Assembly (NCBI RefSeq): GCF_000425285.1
Contig: NZ_AUDD01000008.1
Location: 91,417 to 155,416 of the forward strand
Length of the DNA: 64,000 nt
Direction of reading: 5' to 3'
Origin: Acidipropionibacterium jensenii DSM 20535
Lineage (GTDB): Bacteria; Actinomycetota; Actinomycetes; Propionibacteriales; Propionibacteriaceae
The stretch's first letter is position 1. Every line of letters begins with the position of its first letter. The notes beneath the pieces were generated by a model that did not search any database, was not told where the DNA came from, and was given only the letters and a program-made list of their open reading frames with translations. The translations under genes were made by a program, and so were the position numbers. This document shows positions 27,521-36,466 of this stretch, piece after piece.

Positions 27521-28545
27521 GGGCCACCGCGCTGGGCTCCCTGCCCGGTCGGGACTTCCGCGGGGCGCTCGCCTCGATGGCCGAGTACTTCCCCGATCTG
27601 ATCCCGCTGCCCGAACTGCCCGATCGGGGTCCCGGGGCAGGGATCCTCGGGCGCGGGACAGCCCAGCTGGAGTCCATCCCGACCGACCTGGGCCCGGCCG
27701 GCTGGCGGCTGGCCGACGCCGACGACCGGGCCGCCCGGTCGGCGCGTGCCGGCTGGCGCAGGGATCTCGACGATCTGGAGGAGACCCTGGCCGGGGAGTC
27801 CGCCACCGTCAAGATCGGCATCTGCGGGCCCCTCACGCTGGCCGCCGGGGTGCACCTGCGCCACGGCGAGGCGGTCCTCGACGACCCCGGCGCGCTGCGC
27901 GACGTCGGCCAGTCGTTGGCCGACGGCCTGGCCGCACAGCAGGCCGAACTGAGCCGCAGGATGCCCGCCGTGGACTGGGTCTGGCAGCTCGACGAGCCGG
28001 CCGCACCGGCCGTGCTCGCCGGACGCGTCGCCACCCAGTCGGGACTCCATCGCTATCCCGCGATGGCCCCGCACACCGCCACCGGTCTCATCGGCCCGGT
28101 CGTCAACGCCCTCCGGACGGCCGGAGCCGCCCGGGCGGCCCTGCACTGCTGCGCTCCCGGACTGCCCTGGGACCTGCTGGAACGGATCGACATCGACGAC
28201 CTGCTGGTCGATCGCGACGCACTGGGCCACCAGGATCTCGACCACTGCGCCGAATGGCTGGAGTCGGTCCCCCGGACCGGCAGCGCTGAGCCGGGGGAGT
28301 ACCGGAGGCTGGGTCTCGGCCTGGTCCCGACCAGTGCACCGGACCGGGTGATCTCGGCCGACCAGATCCTCGACCGGCTGGTCGAGGTGAGCCGACGCAT
28401 CGGGGTGGACCGACGTCTGGTCCTGAGCGGGTGCATCCTCACCCCGGCCTGCGGACTGGCGTCCTGGTCCCAACCGTCCGCCGCGCGCCAGTGCGAGCAA
28501 CTCGCCCGCGCCGCACAGCTGGCCGAGGAGGCGCTGCGCGACTGA
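27517..28545 (+). CDS. MetE C-terminal-like (UROD/MetE superfamily) protein
   Basis: 342 residues. Resembles the C-terminal catalytic domain of cobalamin-independent methionine synthase without the N-terminal half. TALGSLPG opens the barrel. Candidate zinc ligands are the H-x-C in ALHCCAPG and the late cysteine in TPACGLAS, and WQLDEPA resembles the substrate-binding loop. Many actinobacteria carry such stand-alone proteins, annotated as methionine synthase on similarity alone; the true methyl donor and acceptor are unknown. The GTG at 27517 overlaps the mnmA stop (GTGA) and was chosen over an upstream frame extension that only shadows mnmA. Confidence 0.75.
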   Translation: MRATALGSLPGRDFRGALASMAEYFPDLIPLPELPDRGPGAGILGRGTAQLESIPTDLGPAGWRLADADDRAARSARAGWRRDLDDLEETLAGESATVKIGICGPLTLAAGVHLRHGEAVLDDPGALRDVGQSLADGLAAQQAELSRRMPAVDWVWQLDEPAAPAVLAGRVATQSGLHRYPAMAPHTATGLIGPVVNALRTAGAARAALHCCAPGLPWDLLERIDIDDLLVDRDALGHQDLDHCAEWLESVPRTGSAEPGEYRRLGLGLVPTSAPDRVISADQILDRLVEVSRRIGVDRRLVLSGCILTPACGLASWSQPSAARQCEQLARAAQLAEEALRD

Positions 28546-28564
28546 CCGGGCGGACCACGATGGC

Positions 28565-28570
28565 TACCAT
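28565..28570 (+). promoter_or_regulatory. Candidate -10 box of the 68-residue membrane protein gene
   Basis: TACCAT, 6 nt, then GTG at 28577; leaderless spacing with no Shine-Dalgarno. Confidence 0.45.
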
Positions 28571-28576
28571 GGCCGG

Positions 28577-28783
28577 GTGGGCATCTTCACCGACCTGAAC
28601 CTCAACGGACGCGCACCGGTGCGCGTCCAGCCGAAGATCGGCGAATGGGGGCCCAGGGGGGTTCCCTCCACCCGCGCCAAGAAGGTTCAGCGGATCATCG
28701 CACCGATCGTCTTCGTCCTGGTGCTGGCCGGACTGGCCGCGCTGTTCTACTTCTTCTATCGGATCCTCATTCCGCAGGGCTGA
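28577..28783 (+). CDS. Small single-pass membrane protein, unknown function
   Basis: 68 residues. The N-terminal ~38 residues are polar with a basic stretch (PSTRAKKVQR), followed by one hydrophobic helix (about 40-63, IIAPIVFVLVLAGLAALFYFF) and a short tail. The positive-inside pattern suggests a cytoplasmic N terminus. It starts 31 nt after the MetE-like stop from a GTG with a TACCAT hexamer 6 nt upstream. I do not recognise a family. Codon use and the promoter-like spacing make it credible as a real gene. Confidence 0.65.
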   Translation: MGIFTDLNLNGRAPVRVQPKIGEWGPRGVPSTRAKKVQRIIAPIVFVLVLAGLAALFYFFYRILIPQG

Positions 28784-28821
28784 TTCCGCGGGGCTGAGCG
28801 CGGCCGGCCAGGCCCGCTCGG

Positions 28822-28827
28822 TATACT
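28822..28827 (+). promoter_or_regulatory. -10 box of the TPP-riboswitch operon
   Basis: TATACT, the best -10 match in this part of the window, 12 nt before the aptamer's first paired base. No clear -35. Confidence 0.6.
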
Positions 28828-28839
28828 CACAGGCTGAAA

Positions 28840-28917
28840 GACACGGGGTGCCTCCCATCGTGGGGCTGAGATAACACCCGCCGAACCTGATCTCATTTGC
28901 ATGAGCGGAGGGATGTC
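28840..28917 (+). ncRNA. TPP riboswitch (THI element)
   Basis: The conserved blocks appear in order: GGGGTGCC, GGCTGAGATAACACCC, CCGAACCTGAT, a variable stem (CTCAT/ATGAG), and GCGGAGGGATGT. P1 can form between GACA (28840-28843) and TGTC (28914-28917). The 3' side contains GGAGGG (28907-28912), which is also the nearest Shine-Dalgarno sequence, so ligand binding would be expected to limit translation of the ABC genes downstream. Thiamine pyrophosphate sensing is established for this motif; the control mode is inferred. Confidence 0.95.
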
Positions 28918-28920
28918 ACG

Positions 28921-28944
28921 ATGCGTCGGCGCATGCAATGGTGA
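28921..28944 (+). other. 7-codon upstream ORF between riboswitch and ABC ATPase gene
   Basis: ATG at 28921 lies 8 nt after the riboswitch GGAGGG and reads MRRRMQW-stop. Its TGA (28942-28944) lies beyond the ATPase ATG (28938), so the two frames overlap. The ATPase ATG has no Shine-Dalgarno of its own, so termination-reinitiation from this mini-ORF is a plausible coupling mechanism. Whether it is translated is unknown. Confidence 0.4.
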
Positions 28945-29783
28945 ACGCTCCGGTGAGCGGTGCGCGGGCCGGCCGGCCGGCCATCCGGATCGACGATGCA
29001 AGCTACCGATACCCCCACTCGAGTCATCCGGTGCTGGCCCATCTGAGTCTGACCGCCGCGGTGGGGGAGCACATCGCCCTGGTCGGCCGCTCGGGGTGCG
29101 GCAAGTCCACCCTGCTGAGGCTGATCGCCGGCCTGGCCGAACCCGTCACCGGGACCATCGAGGTGCTGGGCCACCGCGACCCCCACGACAGACTGGACGG
29201 CTGCGCCATGATGCCGCAGAACGATCTGCTGCTGCCCTGGCTGAGGCTGGTCGACAATGTCGCCATCGGACTGCGCAACAAGGGGGTGGCGCGCCGTGAG
29301 GCGCGCACCCGCGCACTGGCGGTGCTGGACCAGTGGGGACTGGCCGAATGGTCCCGGTCCCGGCCCGACAAGCTGTCGGGGGGAATGCGCCAACGCGCCG
29401 CCCTGGCCCGTGCCCTGCTGGCCGACAAGCCCGTGCTGCTGGCCGACGAGCCGCTGGGATCCCTGGACGCCATCACCCGTGCGGACGGCCAGCGGTGGCT
29501 TCGCCGCGCCGTCCTGGCGGCCGGCGCCACGCTGATCCTGGTGACCCACGACGTCGAGGAGGCGCTGCTGCTGTCCCGGCGGGTCATCCTGCTCGGACCC
29601 GCAGGACCGCGACCGGCCGCCGCCCAGGGATCCTGGCCGGGCTGGTTCGACGATGACCGCCGTCGCGAGCAGATCCTGGCCGATCCCCGGTTCGCCGCCG
29701 CCCGGACCGCCGTCCTGGAGGCCCTCGGCGACTCCGCGGAGGCCTCTGCGGGGTCCGGCCCGGTGCCGGGGGAATCCCGATGA
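28938..29783 (+). CDS. ABC transporter ATP-binding protein, thiamine-precursor importer (ThiZ-like)
   Basis: 281 residues. Nucleotide-binding subunit of an importer of the NitT/TauT/ThiXYZ class. Walker A GRSGCGKST, Q-loop MPQND, signature LSGGMRQR, Walker B VLLADEPLG, and H-loop THDVEEA are all intact. The TPP riboswitch directly upstream, and the NMT1/THI5-like binding protein at the end of the operon, point to HMP or a related pyrimidine as substrate. The ATG at 28938 is the first possible start after an in-frame TGA at 28902. The stop overlaps the permease ATG (ATGA). Confidence 0.9.
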   Translation: MVNAPVSGARAGRPAIRIDDASYRYPHSSHPVLAHLSLTAAVGEHIALVGRSGCGKSTLLRLIAGLAEPVTGTIEVLGHRDPHDRLDGCAMMPQNDLLLPWLRLVDNVAIGLRNKGVARREARTRALAVLDQWGLAEWSRSRPDKLSGGMRQRAALARALLADKPVLLADEPLGSLDAITRADGQRWLRRAVLAAGATLILVTHDVEEALLLSRRVILLGPAGPRPAAAQGSWPGWFDDDRRREQILADPRFAAARTAVLEALGDSAEASAGSGPVPGESR

Positions 29784-30550
29784 GGCACCTGATGGCCCGG
29801 GTGCTGCCAGCCGCACTCACCGTGCTGCTCGTGCTGGCCGGCTGGATCGGCCTCACCGCCTCCGGACAGGTGGCCGACTACGTCATCCCCTCCCCGGGCT
29901 CGGTGCTGGCCTCCCTGATGACGAACTGGCCCGACACCCTGGGCCGGGCCACCATGGTCACCGCCGCCGAGACCCTGGCCGGGGTCGGCGCGGGGGTGGC
30001 GGTCGCCGTCGCGATGGTTGTCCTGACCGGCTGCCTGCCCCTGGTCGGGCGCTCCCTGACGCCGTTGCTGGTCGCCTCCCAGGCCATCCCGACGATCGTC
30101 ATCGGGCCGCTGCTCACCATCGCCCTGGGGTACGGGATGTCCCCGAAGATCATCGTGGTCGCACTGCTGTGCTTCTTCCCGGTGGCTCTCAACCTGATGG
30201 CCGGGATCGGTTCTGTGGACCCCCGACTCATCGACGCCATGCGCACCCTGAACGCCGGGCGCAGCGCGCTGTTCTGGCGGGTCCGCCTGCCCCACGCCGC
30301 ACCCCGCGGATTCGCCGGCCTGCGGGTCTCGGTGACCTTCGCCCCGGTCGCCGCCGTGTTCGCCGAGTACACCGGTTCCACCGACGGCATCGGCTATCTC
30401 ATGCTCCAGGCCATCCCGCGTCTGGCGACCGACTTCGTCTTCGCCCAGGTGGTGGTGCTCACCGCCCTGTCCGGCCTGTTGCTGGGCGCCGCAACCCTGC
30501 TGGAGCGCCTCATCTGCCCCTGGATCACCCCCGAACGAGGAGAATCATGA
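29780..30550 (+). CDS. ABC transporter permease, thiamine-precursor importer (ThiX-like)
   Basis: 256 residues, about six transmembrane helices. BPD_transp_1-type inner-membrane permease: the EAA-like cytoplasmic loop reads DAMRTLNAGRSALFWRVRLPHAAP, giving contact with the ATPase. PSPGSVLASL near the N terminus is typical of the TauC/SsuC/ThiX group. ATGA overlaps on both sides (ATPase before, binding protein after) show one tightly coupled operon. Confidence 0.9.
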   Translation: MRHLMARVLPAALTVLLVLAGWIGLTASGQVADYVIPSPGSVLASLMTNWPDTLGRATMVTAAETLAGVGAGVAVAVAMVVLTGCLPLVGRSLTPLLVASQAIPTIVIGPLLTIALGYGMSPKIIVVALLCFFPVALNLMAGIGSVDPRLIDAMRTLNAGRSALFWRVRLPHAAPRGFAGLRVSVTFAPVAAVFAEYTGSTDGIGYLMLQAIPRLATDFVFAQVVVLTALSGLLLGAATLLERLICPWITPERGES

Positions 30551-31590
30551 CAGCTGTCCACAACCCCACCCTCAACACACCGATCAGTCGCCGTCGACTG
30601 GGCGGCCTGTTCTGCGGCGCACTGGCCGCCGCAGGCCTGGCCGGATGCGGGCGCACCGAGGCCCGGTCGGCGTCCTCCCCGTCGGCGAGCTCGAAGCTGA
30701 GCCTGCTGCTGGACTGGAACCCGAACCCGGACCACGTCACCCTCTACACCGCCGTGCACACCGGGGCCTTCACCAAGGAGGGGATCGAGGTCGGCATCCA
30801 GAACCCGGCCAACACCGCCGACGCCGCCAAGCAGGTCTCCCTGGGCCAGGTCGACCTGGCCGTCAGCTACGAGCCCGACACCCTCATCGCGGTCGGCCAG
30901 GGGCTCGACGTCATCTCGGTGGCCGCCCTCATCCCGGTCAGTCTCACCTCCCTGATCGCCAAGAAGTCGCGGGGGATCACCGCCGGGGCACAGCTCAAGG
31001 GCCGGACGGTCGGACTGTCCGGGCTGGCCTCCCAACGGCCCAGCGTGGAGTACATCGCGCGCCGCTCCGGGGTCGATCCGGCCACCATCACGATGCCGAA
31101 CATCCAGCAGAGCCTCAGCCAGGCCCTGCTCACCGACAAGGTGGACGCCATCTACGGCGGTTTCCGCAACATCGAGGGAATCGAGCTCGCCGAGAAGGTG
31201 CCGGTCGACGTCATGCCGGCCACCGAGCTCGGACTTCCCGACTACGCCGAACTGGTGATCATCGCCAGCCGTCGGCGGCTGGCGCAGGAGAAGGGGTACG
31301 CCGAGAAGGTGCGGGCCTTCCTGCGGGGACTGGCCGCCGGTCAGAGCGCCGCCCAGAAGGACCACAGCACAGCCGCCGAGGCGATGACCGCCCCGACCAG
31401 GGGCTCCTACCAGCCGCAGATGGTCGCCAAGATGGTCGACGCCACCGTCGGGCTGCTGGGAACCGGACCGTTCGGAGTCCAGAAGCCGGCCGACTGGGCG
31501 GCCTTCGCCACCTGGATGCACCGCAACGGGCTGCTCGACAAGGCCCTGGACGGAGCCTCGGGCACCACCAACGACTACCTGCCCGCCTGA
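30547..31590 (+). CDS. ABC transporter substrate-binding lipoprotein, NMT1/THI5-like (ThiY-like)
   Basis: 347 residues. The N terminus has twin arginines (SRRRLGGLF) followed by a hydrophobic stretch and lipobox LAGC, so it is probably a Tat- or Sec-exported lipoprotein anchored at Cys34. The body starts with LSLLLDWNPNPDHVTLYTA, the classic opening of pyrimidine-binding NMT1/THI5 proteins, and contains VDLAVSYEPD. With the TPP riboswitch, this supports uptake of HMP, formylaminopyrimidine or a similar thiamine precursor. The ATG overlaps the permease stop and has GAGGAGA upstream. No Cys-Cys-Cys signature characteristic of HMP-synthesising THI5 enzymes is present, favouring transport. Confidence 0.9.
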   Translation: MTAVHNPTLNTPISRRRLGGLFCGALAAAGLAGCGRTEARSASSPSASSKLSLLLDWNPNPDHVTLYTAVHTGAFTKEGIEVGIQNPANTADAAKQVSLGQVDLAVSYEPDTLIAVGQGLDVISVAALIPVSLTSLIAKKSRGITAGAQLKGRTVGLSGLASQRPSVEYIARRSGVDPATITMPNIQQSLSQALLTDKVDAIYGGFRNIEGIELAEKVPVDVMPATELGLPDYAELVIIASRRRLAQEKGYAEKVRAFLRGLAAGQSAAQKDHSTAAEAMTAPTRGSYQPQMVAKMVDATVGLLGTGPFGVQKPADWAAFATWMHRNGLLDKALDGASGTTNDYLPA

Positions 31591-31618
31591 CCCGGCGCGC
31601 TGACGTCCCGGCCCGGGC

Positions 31619-32146
31619 TCACAGCACCAGGTGGACGCCCCACCTGGTGGCCAGGGCCAGGGCCAGGCAGCGCACGAAGAAGCCCACCGTCACCCACACC
31701 GAGAAGGACCAGAACCGCATCCTCGTGGTGGCCGAGTAGATGACCACCAGGTAGACCGGCGGGATGCCGGTGATCGCCGAGAAGACCAGGATCGGCATCC
31801 CCCAGCGGGGGTTCTCCACCATCCGGGCGACCCGCCCGTTCCACCGGCGCCATCTCTCCCGGCGGGAACCGGGGGGTGGGGCGGTCTTCTCCCGAGGGGC
31901 GAACCAGCTCAGCTGGCGACCCTTGCGGACGGCCAGGAACATGATCTGCTTGCCGACGCCGTGGCCCAGGGCCAGGCCGATGGAGACCTCCAGAGGTCCC
32001 AGCAGACCGCTGGCCAGGGACCCCACGATGAAGATCTCGGAGTTGAGGACCGGCACGAGGCTGGAGGCGATGCCGAAGCCGAATGCCGAGAGGACCTCGT
32101 ACCAGAACCGCAGGCTGGTCCACGCCGCGGCCTCAAGGGCAACCAC
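31619..32146 (-). CDS. Integral membrane protein, unknown function
   Basis: 175 residues from a GTG with GGGGCG upstream. Several hydrophobic helices are visible: about 12-45 (FGFGIASSLVPVLNSEIFIVG), 45-75, and two between 115 and 175 (GMPILVFSAITGIPPVYLVVIY and FWSFSVWVTVGFFVRCLALALA). A basic, proline-rich cytoplasmic loop separates the halves. The pattern of glycine/proline-containing re-entrant-like segments resembles VTT/DedA-like small membrane proteins, but I cannot assign the family. It starts 13 nt after the ACT-domain gene stop, so the two are probably cotranscribed. A longer open frame upstream is a shadow of that gene. Confidence 0.7.
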   Translation of the reverse strand: MVALEAAAWTSLRFWYEVLSAFGFGIASSLVPVLNSEIFIVGSLASGLLGPLEVSIGLALGHGVGKQIMFLAVRKGRQLSWFAPREKTAPPPGSRRERWRRWNGRVARMVENPRWGMPILVFSAITGIPPVYLVVIYSATTRMRFWSFSVWVTVGFFVRCLALALATRWGVHLVL

Positions 32147-32159
32147 GAATCGCCCCGGA

Positions 32160-32777
32160 TCAGTTCGCGAGTGCGGCCAAGTGCTGCAGCCGGTTGAGCT
32201 CGGAGGCCAGGAACTCCGGGCCCCCCTGACGTCCCAGCACCAGACTGCGTCCACCCGACAGCGGGGCGACCGCCACCACGGTGTCGCCCCAGCCGGCCAT
32301 CCAGCCCTCGTCCAGATCGGTCGAGTGGGTGGCGTCCAGCGGATTGAGCCGGTCCACCGCCTCAGGGGTGAACTCGGGGGCCAGGGCGGTGGAGGTGAGC
32401 ACGGAGCGATCCGGGCTGAACAGGGCCGCCCACTGGCAGTGGAAGACCACCGGGGTGGCCTCGGTGAGGATCTCGGCGCCATGGGCCGGATCCTCGGCCA
32501 TCCGGTTGAGAGTGGCGATGTCGGACTCGATGCCCCAGTTCTCCGGGTAGCGCGACAGCCACAGCACCTTCACCCCGTCGAGCATGTCGCAGGCCGACAC
32601 CAGGGTGTCGGGAAGGGTGCTCGGGGGCAGGGTCAGGATGAAGTCGTCGATGGCGTAGCCGGGGCCCTTCTCCACGATCTCGACCGCGGAGATGTCAGCG
32701 TCGACCGTCCCCATCGCAGTGGCGACGAACCCCAGTGAACCCGGGGTGTCGGGAAGTTGAACGCGAAGCATGAGCAC
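32160..32777 (-). CDS. ACT-domain protein upstream of gatCAB
   Basis: 205 residues. The N-terminal ACT domain (1-75: LMLRVQLPDTPGSLGFVATAMG, DISAVEIVEKG) suggests binding of an amino acid or small ligand. The C-terminal ~100 residues (EATPVVFHCQWAALFSPDRSVL to SLVLGRQGGPEFLASEL) look like a second sensor-like domain. Orthologues are commonly found divergent from gatC in actinobacteria. GTG 32777 has GGGGGGAG about 9 nt upstream; ATG 32771 is the alternative. Ligand and role are unknown. Confidence 0.75.
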   Translation of the reverse strand: MLMLRVQLPDTPGSLGFVATAMGTVDADISAVEIVEKGPGYAIDDFILTLPPSTLPDTLVSACDMLDGVKVLWLSRYPENWGIESDIATLNRMAEDPAHGAEILTEATPVVFHCQWAALFSPDRSVLTSTALAPEFTPEAVDRLNPLDATHSTDLDEGWMAGWGDTVVAVAPLSGGRSLVLGRQGGPEFLASELNRLQHLAALAN

Positions 32778-32845
32778 GCTTCATTCTCCCCCCGGCGGTC
32801 GACGGTCCAAAATGTGCGACCTGTGAGAGCGTCGCGGACAGGCCC

Positions 32846-32851
32846 TAGGAT
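32846..32851 (+). promoter_or_regulatory. Candidate -10 box of gatCAB
   Basis: TAGGAT located about 100 nt before the gatC GTG, in the 177-bp divergent region with the ACT-domain gene; this predicts a long leader for gatCAB. Confidence 0.4.
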
Positions 32852-32954
32852 GGGCCAGCAGGGCTGTGGACACTCATCGGGCCGCGCCACTGGCGCCGCC
32901 CCTTGTCCCATTGCCCGCGTCATGTTCTCTGCCCCGTCCCCCAGGAGGATCATC

Positions 32955-33257
32955 GTGGCTCTCACGCCGGATGACGTCACCCGTCTGGCCGGCCTGGCAC
33001 GCATTGAGCTGACCGCCGATGAGACCGCCACGCTGGCACCCCAGCTTGAGGTCATTCTCGACGCCGTCGCCAGCGTGTCGAAGGTTGCCACCGCCGAGGT
33101 GCCGCCCACCTCTCACGCACTGCCCTTGGTCAATGCCTTCCGACCGGATGAGGTGAAACCCTCGATGCCGGCCGAGGAGGCGCTGGCGATGGCTCCGCGC
33201 GCCGAGCAGAACCGGTTCAGGGTGCCGAGGATTCTCGACCAGGAGGCCCAGGGATGA
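32955..33257 (+). CDS. gatC: Asp-tRNA(Asn)/Glu-tRNA(Gln) amidotransferase subunit C
   Basis: 100 residues. Small subunit that clamps GatA and GatB in the indirect tRNA-amidation pathway. The family opening [20 protein letters not shown] and the DEVKPSMP segment near the C terminus are clear. Start GTG at 32955 with AGGAGG 7 nt upstream; the frame continues upstream without meaning. The stop overlaps the gatA ATG (ATGA). Confidence 0.95.
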   Translation: MALTPDDVTRLAGLARIELTADETATLAPQLEVILDAVASVSKVATAEVPPTSHALPLVNAFRPDEVKPSMPAEEALAMAPRAEQNRFRVPRILDQEAQG

Positions 33258-34831
33258 GCGACACAGGGATGAGTGAGACGGGGATGACCTCGGCGGTCAC
33301 CACCGGCGACGCCGAGATTCTCACCGCCAGCGCCTGCGACCTGGTCGCCGCGATGGAGGCGGGGGAGCTGAGCTCGGCCCAGATCACCCGCGCCTGTCTG
33401 GACCGCATCGAGCAGGTCGACGGTCAGGTCAACGCCTTCCTCGCCGTCGACGCCGACCGGGCGATGGACCAGGCCGAGGGGATCGACAGAAGGCGGGCAG
33501 CCGGTGAGAAGCTCGGCCCGCTGGCCGGCGTCCCGCTGGCCGTCAAGGACCTGTTCTGCTACCGCGGGATGGCCACCACGGCCGGCTCGCGAATCCTCGA
33601 GGACTGGATCTCCCCGTACACCTCCACGGTGGTCCAGCGATGCCTGGACGCCGGGATGGTCGTGCTCGGCAAGACCAACCTGGACGAGTTCGCGATGGGT
33701 TCCTCCACCGAGACCTCGGCCTTCGGCCCCACCCACAACCCGTGGGCCCTGGACCGGATCCCCGGCGGTTCGGGCGGTGGATCGGCGGCCGCCCTGGCGG
33801 CCTTCGAGGCTCCCCTGGCGCTGGGCACCGACACCGGAGGGTCGATCCGGTTGCCCGCCTCGGTGACCGGCACGGTCGGCGTCAAGCCCACCTACGGCGG
33901 CACCTCGCGGTACGGGGTGATCGCGATGGCCAGTTCCCTGGACCAGCCCGGACCCTGCGCCCGCACCGTGACCGACGCCGCCCTGCTGCACCGGGTGATC
34001 GCCGGTCACGACCCGATGGATCAGACCTCGATCCCCCGCGATGTTCCCCCGGTGGTCGAGGCCGCCCGGGGCGCCGACCTGTTGGGGATGCGTCTGGGAG
34101 TGGTCGCCGAGCTGTCGGGCGACGGCTACGCCCCCGGCGTCTCCCAGCGGTTCGGCGAGGCGGTTGCCGCCCTCCAGGAGGCCGGCGCCGAGATCGTCGA
34201 GATCTCCTGCCCGCACTTCAAGCACGCCCTGGGCGCCTACTACCTCATCCAGCCCGCCGAGGTGTCGAGCAACCTGGCCCGCTACGACGCGATGCGCTAC
34301 GGACTGCGTCTGGACGACGACGGCAACCACTCCGCAGAGCAGGTGATGACGATCAGCCGCGGCGCCGGGTTCGGCGCCGAGGCCAAGAGGCGGATCATCC
34401 TGGGCACCTACGCCCTGTCTAGCGGCTACTACGACGCCTACTACGGTTCGGCCCAGAAGGTCCGCACGCTCATCGCCCGGGACTTCGAGCACGCCTGGGA
34501 CAGCTGCGACGCCCTCATCTCACCGACCACCCCGACCACCGCCTTCCGGATCGGGGAGCGCACCAACGACCCGCTGGCGATGTACCAGGCGGACCTGTGC
34601 ACCATCCCGGCGAACCTGGCCGGACTGGCGGCCGGCTCCTTCCCGGCCGGACTGGCCCCCGAGGACGGCCTGCCGGTCGGCCTGCAGGTGATGGCACCGG
34701 TGCTGGCCGACGACCGCGTCTACCGGGTCGGAGGGGCACTGGAGAAGCAGATGACGGCGGCCTGGGGAGCACCTGTGCTCGCCCAGATCCCGCCGCTGTC
34801 CGGGGCACACGAGACGGAGGGGCTGCGATGA
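33254..34831 (+). CDS. gatA: Asp-tRNA(Asn)/Glu-tRNA(Gln) amidotransferase subunit A
   Basis: 525 residues. Amidase-signature glutaminase that releases ammonia for GatB. The Ser-cisSer-Lys triad is visible: Lys in PLAVKDLFC, cis-Ser in the [10 protein letters not shown] loop, and the nucleophile Ser in [13 protein letters not shown]. The extra ~20 N-terminal residues are Met/Thr/Ser-rich ([11 protein letters not shown]), so an internal Met could be used, but the ATGA overlap with gatC supports 33254. Also overlaps gatB by 4 nt. Confidence 0.96.
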   Translation: MSDTGMSETGMTSAVTTGDAEILTASACDLVAAMEAGELSSAQITRACLDRIEQVDGQVNAFLAVDADRAMDQAEGIDRRRAAGEKLGPLAGVPLAVKDLFCYRGMATTAGSRILEDWISPYTSTVVQRCLDAGMVVLGKTNLDEFAMGSSTETSAFGPTHNPWALDRIPGGSGGGSAAALAAFEAPLALGTDTGGSIRLPASVTGTVGVKPTYGGTSRYGVIAMASSLDQPGPCARTVTDAALLHRVIAGHDPMDQTSIPRDVPPVVEAARGADLLGMRLGVVAELSGDGYAPGVSQRFGEAVAALQEAGAEIVEISCPHFKHALGAYYLIQPAEVSSNLARYDAMRYGLRLDDDGNHSAEQVMTISRGAGFGAEAKRRIILGTYALSSGYYDAYYGSAQKVRTLIARDFEHAWDSCDALISPTTPTTAFRIGERTNDPLAMYQADLCTIPANLAGLAAGSFPAGLAPEDGLPVGLQVMAPVLADDRVYRVGGALEKQMTAAWGAPVLAQIPPLSGAHETEGLR

Positions 34832-36333
34832 GCGCCTGGACCACTGACGACCTGCTCGACTACGACGAGGCCATCGAGCGCTTCGACCCGGTGCTCGGCC
34901 TGGAGGTCCACGTCGAACTGTCGACCGCCTCGAAGATGTTCTGCGGCTGCTCGACCGACTCGGAGGCCGAGCCGAACACCCACGTCTGCCCGGTGTGCCT
35001 GGGGCTGCCCGGCTCGCTGCCGGCGATCAACGCCCACGCGGTGGAGTCGGCGATCCGGATCGGTCTGGCCCTCAACTGCGAGATCGCCCCGTGGTGCCGG
35101 ATGGCCCGGAAGAACTACTTCTACCCGGACATGACCAAGGACTACCAGATCTCCCAGTACGACGAGCCGATCTGCCACGACGGCCACGTCGACCTCGAGG
35201 TCGACGGGAAGACCTACCGGGTGGAGGTCGAGCGGGCCCACATGGAGGAGGACGCCGGGAAGTCGCTGCACGTCGGCGGCACCGACGGCCGCATCCAGGG
35301 CGCCGCCTACTCCCTGCTGGACTACAACCGCGCCGGCGTCCCGCTCATCGAGATCGTCACCAAGCCGGTCCGCGGGCTGGGCGCCAAGGCCCCGCACGTG
35401 GCGCGGGCCTACATGGCCCACCTGCGCGACATCATGGTCGCCCTGGGCGTCTCGCACGCCCGCCTGGAGAAGGGCAACCTGCGCTGCGACGCCAACGTCT
35501 CGCTGATGCCGAAGGGCACCGACGTGCTGGGCACCCGCACCGAGACCAAGAACGTCAACTCGCTGCGCTCGGTGGAGGGGGCCCTCACCTACGAGATTCA
35601 GCGTCAGGCGGCCGTCCTGGCCGGCGGCGGGAAGGTCCGCCAGGAGACCCGGATGTGGCAGGAGACCGGGGAGTACACGATCGCCGGGCGGGAGAAGTCC
35701 GACGCCGAGGACTACCGCTACTTCCCCGAGCCCGACCTGGTGCCGATCGAGGTCTCCCGCGAGCGGGTCGAGGAACTGCGCGCCACCCTGCCCGAGCTGC
35801 CCGCCGCCAAGCGGGCCCGGCTGGGCGCCGAGTGGTCCTTCGACCACCGCGAGATGGACGCCGTCGTCAACGCCGGTGCCCTGGAGCTTCTGGAGCAGAC
35901 GGTGATCGCCGGCGCCGCCCCCGAGGCGGCCCGCAAGTGGTGGCTCACCGAGCTGTCCCGGCGGGCCAACGAGGCCGGCTGCGACCTGGCGGAGGTCGGC
36001 ATGACCCCCGCCCAGGTGGCCGAGGTGCAGAAGATGGTCGACGCCGGGACGCTCACCGACAAGCTCGCCCGCCAGGTCATCGACGGGGTGCTCGCCGGTG
36101 AGGGAGAGCCCCAGCAGGTCGTCTCGGCCCGTGGCCTGGCCGTCGTCTCCGACGATGGCGCCCTGGGGGCCGCCGTGGACAAGGCGATCGCGGCCAACCC
36201 GGGCATCGCCGAGAAGATCCGCGGCGGCAAGGTCCAGGCGGCCGGGGCGCTCATCGGCCAGGTGATGAAGGCGATGCGCGGCCAGGCCGATGCCAAGAAG
36301 GTCCGCGAGATCATCCTGTCGAAGCTGTCCTGA
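34828..36333 (+). CDS. gatB: Asp-tRNA(Asn)/Glu-tRNA(Gln) amidotransferase subunit B
   Basis: 501 residues. Kinase/transamidase subunit that activates mischarged Glu- or Asp-t[13 protein letters not shown] opens the catalytic domain; the zinc-site cysteines appear in MFCGCST and [25 protein letters not shown] and [12 protein letters not shown] are family signatures. The GatB/YqeY tail domain is at about 350-500 (EIILSKLS end). ATG overlaps the gatA stop. Presence of gatCAB indicates Gln-tRNA, and perhaps Asn-tRNA, is made indirectly. Confidence 0.97.
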   Translation: MSAWTTDDLLDYDEAIERFDPVLGLEVHVELSTASKMFCGCSTDSEAEPNTHVCPVCLGLPGSLPAINAHAVESAIRIGLALNCEIAPWCRMARKNYFYPDMTKDYQISQYDEPICHDGHVDLEVDGKTYRVEVERAHMEEDAGKSLHVGGTDGRIQGAAYSLLDYNRAGVPLIEIVTKPVRGLGAKAPHVARAYMAHLRDIMVALGVSHARLEKGNLRCDANVSLMPKGTDVLGTRTETKNVNSLRSVEGALTYEIQRQAAVLAGGGKVRQETRMWQETGEYTIAGREKSDAEDYRYFPEPDLVPIEVSRERVEELRATLPELPAAKRARLGAEWSFDHREMDAVVNAGALELLEQTVIAGAAPEAARKWWLTELSRRANEAGCDLAEVGMTPAQVAEVQKMVDAGTLTDKLARQVIDGVLAGEGEPQQVVSARGLAVVSDDGALGAAVDKAIAANPGIAEKIRGGKVQAAGALIGQVMKAMRGQADAKKVREIILSKLS

Positions 36334-36407
36334 ACCACTCCCCGGGCCGTCGGGAGGCGCCGGCGGTCCGGGTGGTGACCCGGCCGGAACCGGCCGAGCC
36401 GCTCTGA

Positions 36408-36413
36408 TAGCGT
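36408..36413 (+). promoter_or_regulatory. Candidate -10 box of the NCS2 permease gene
   Basis: TAGCGT about 53 nt before the permease ATG. An adjacent CGGCCGG-AA-CCGGCCG inverted repeat (36381-36396) just upstream may be part of the gatB terminator or an operator. Confidence 0.4.
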
Positions 36414-36466
36414 GCTGGCGGCTCGCCGGTTCACGGCCGTCTCCGGTTCAATCCTTCGGGAGCAGG

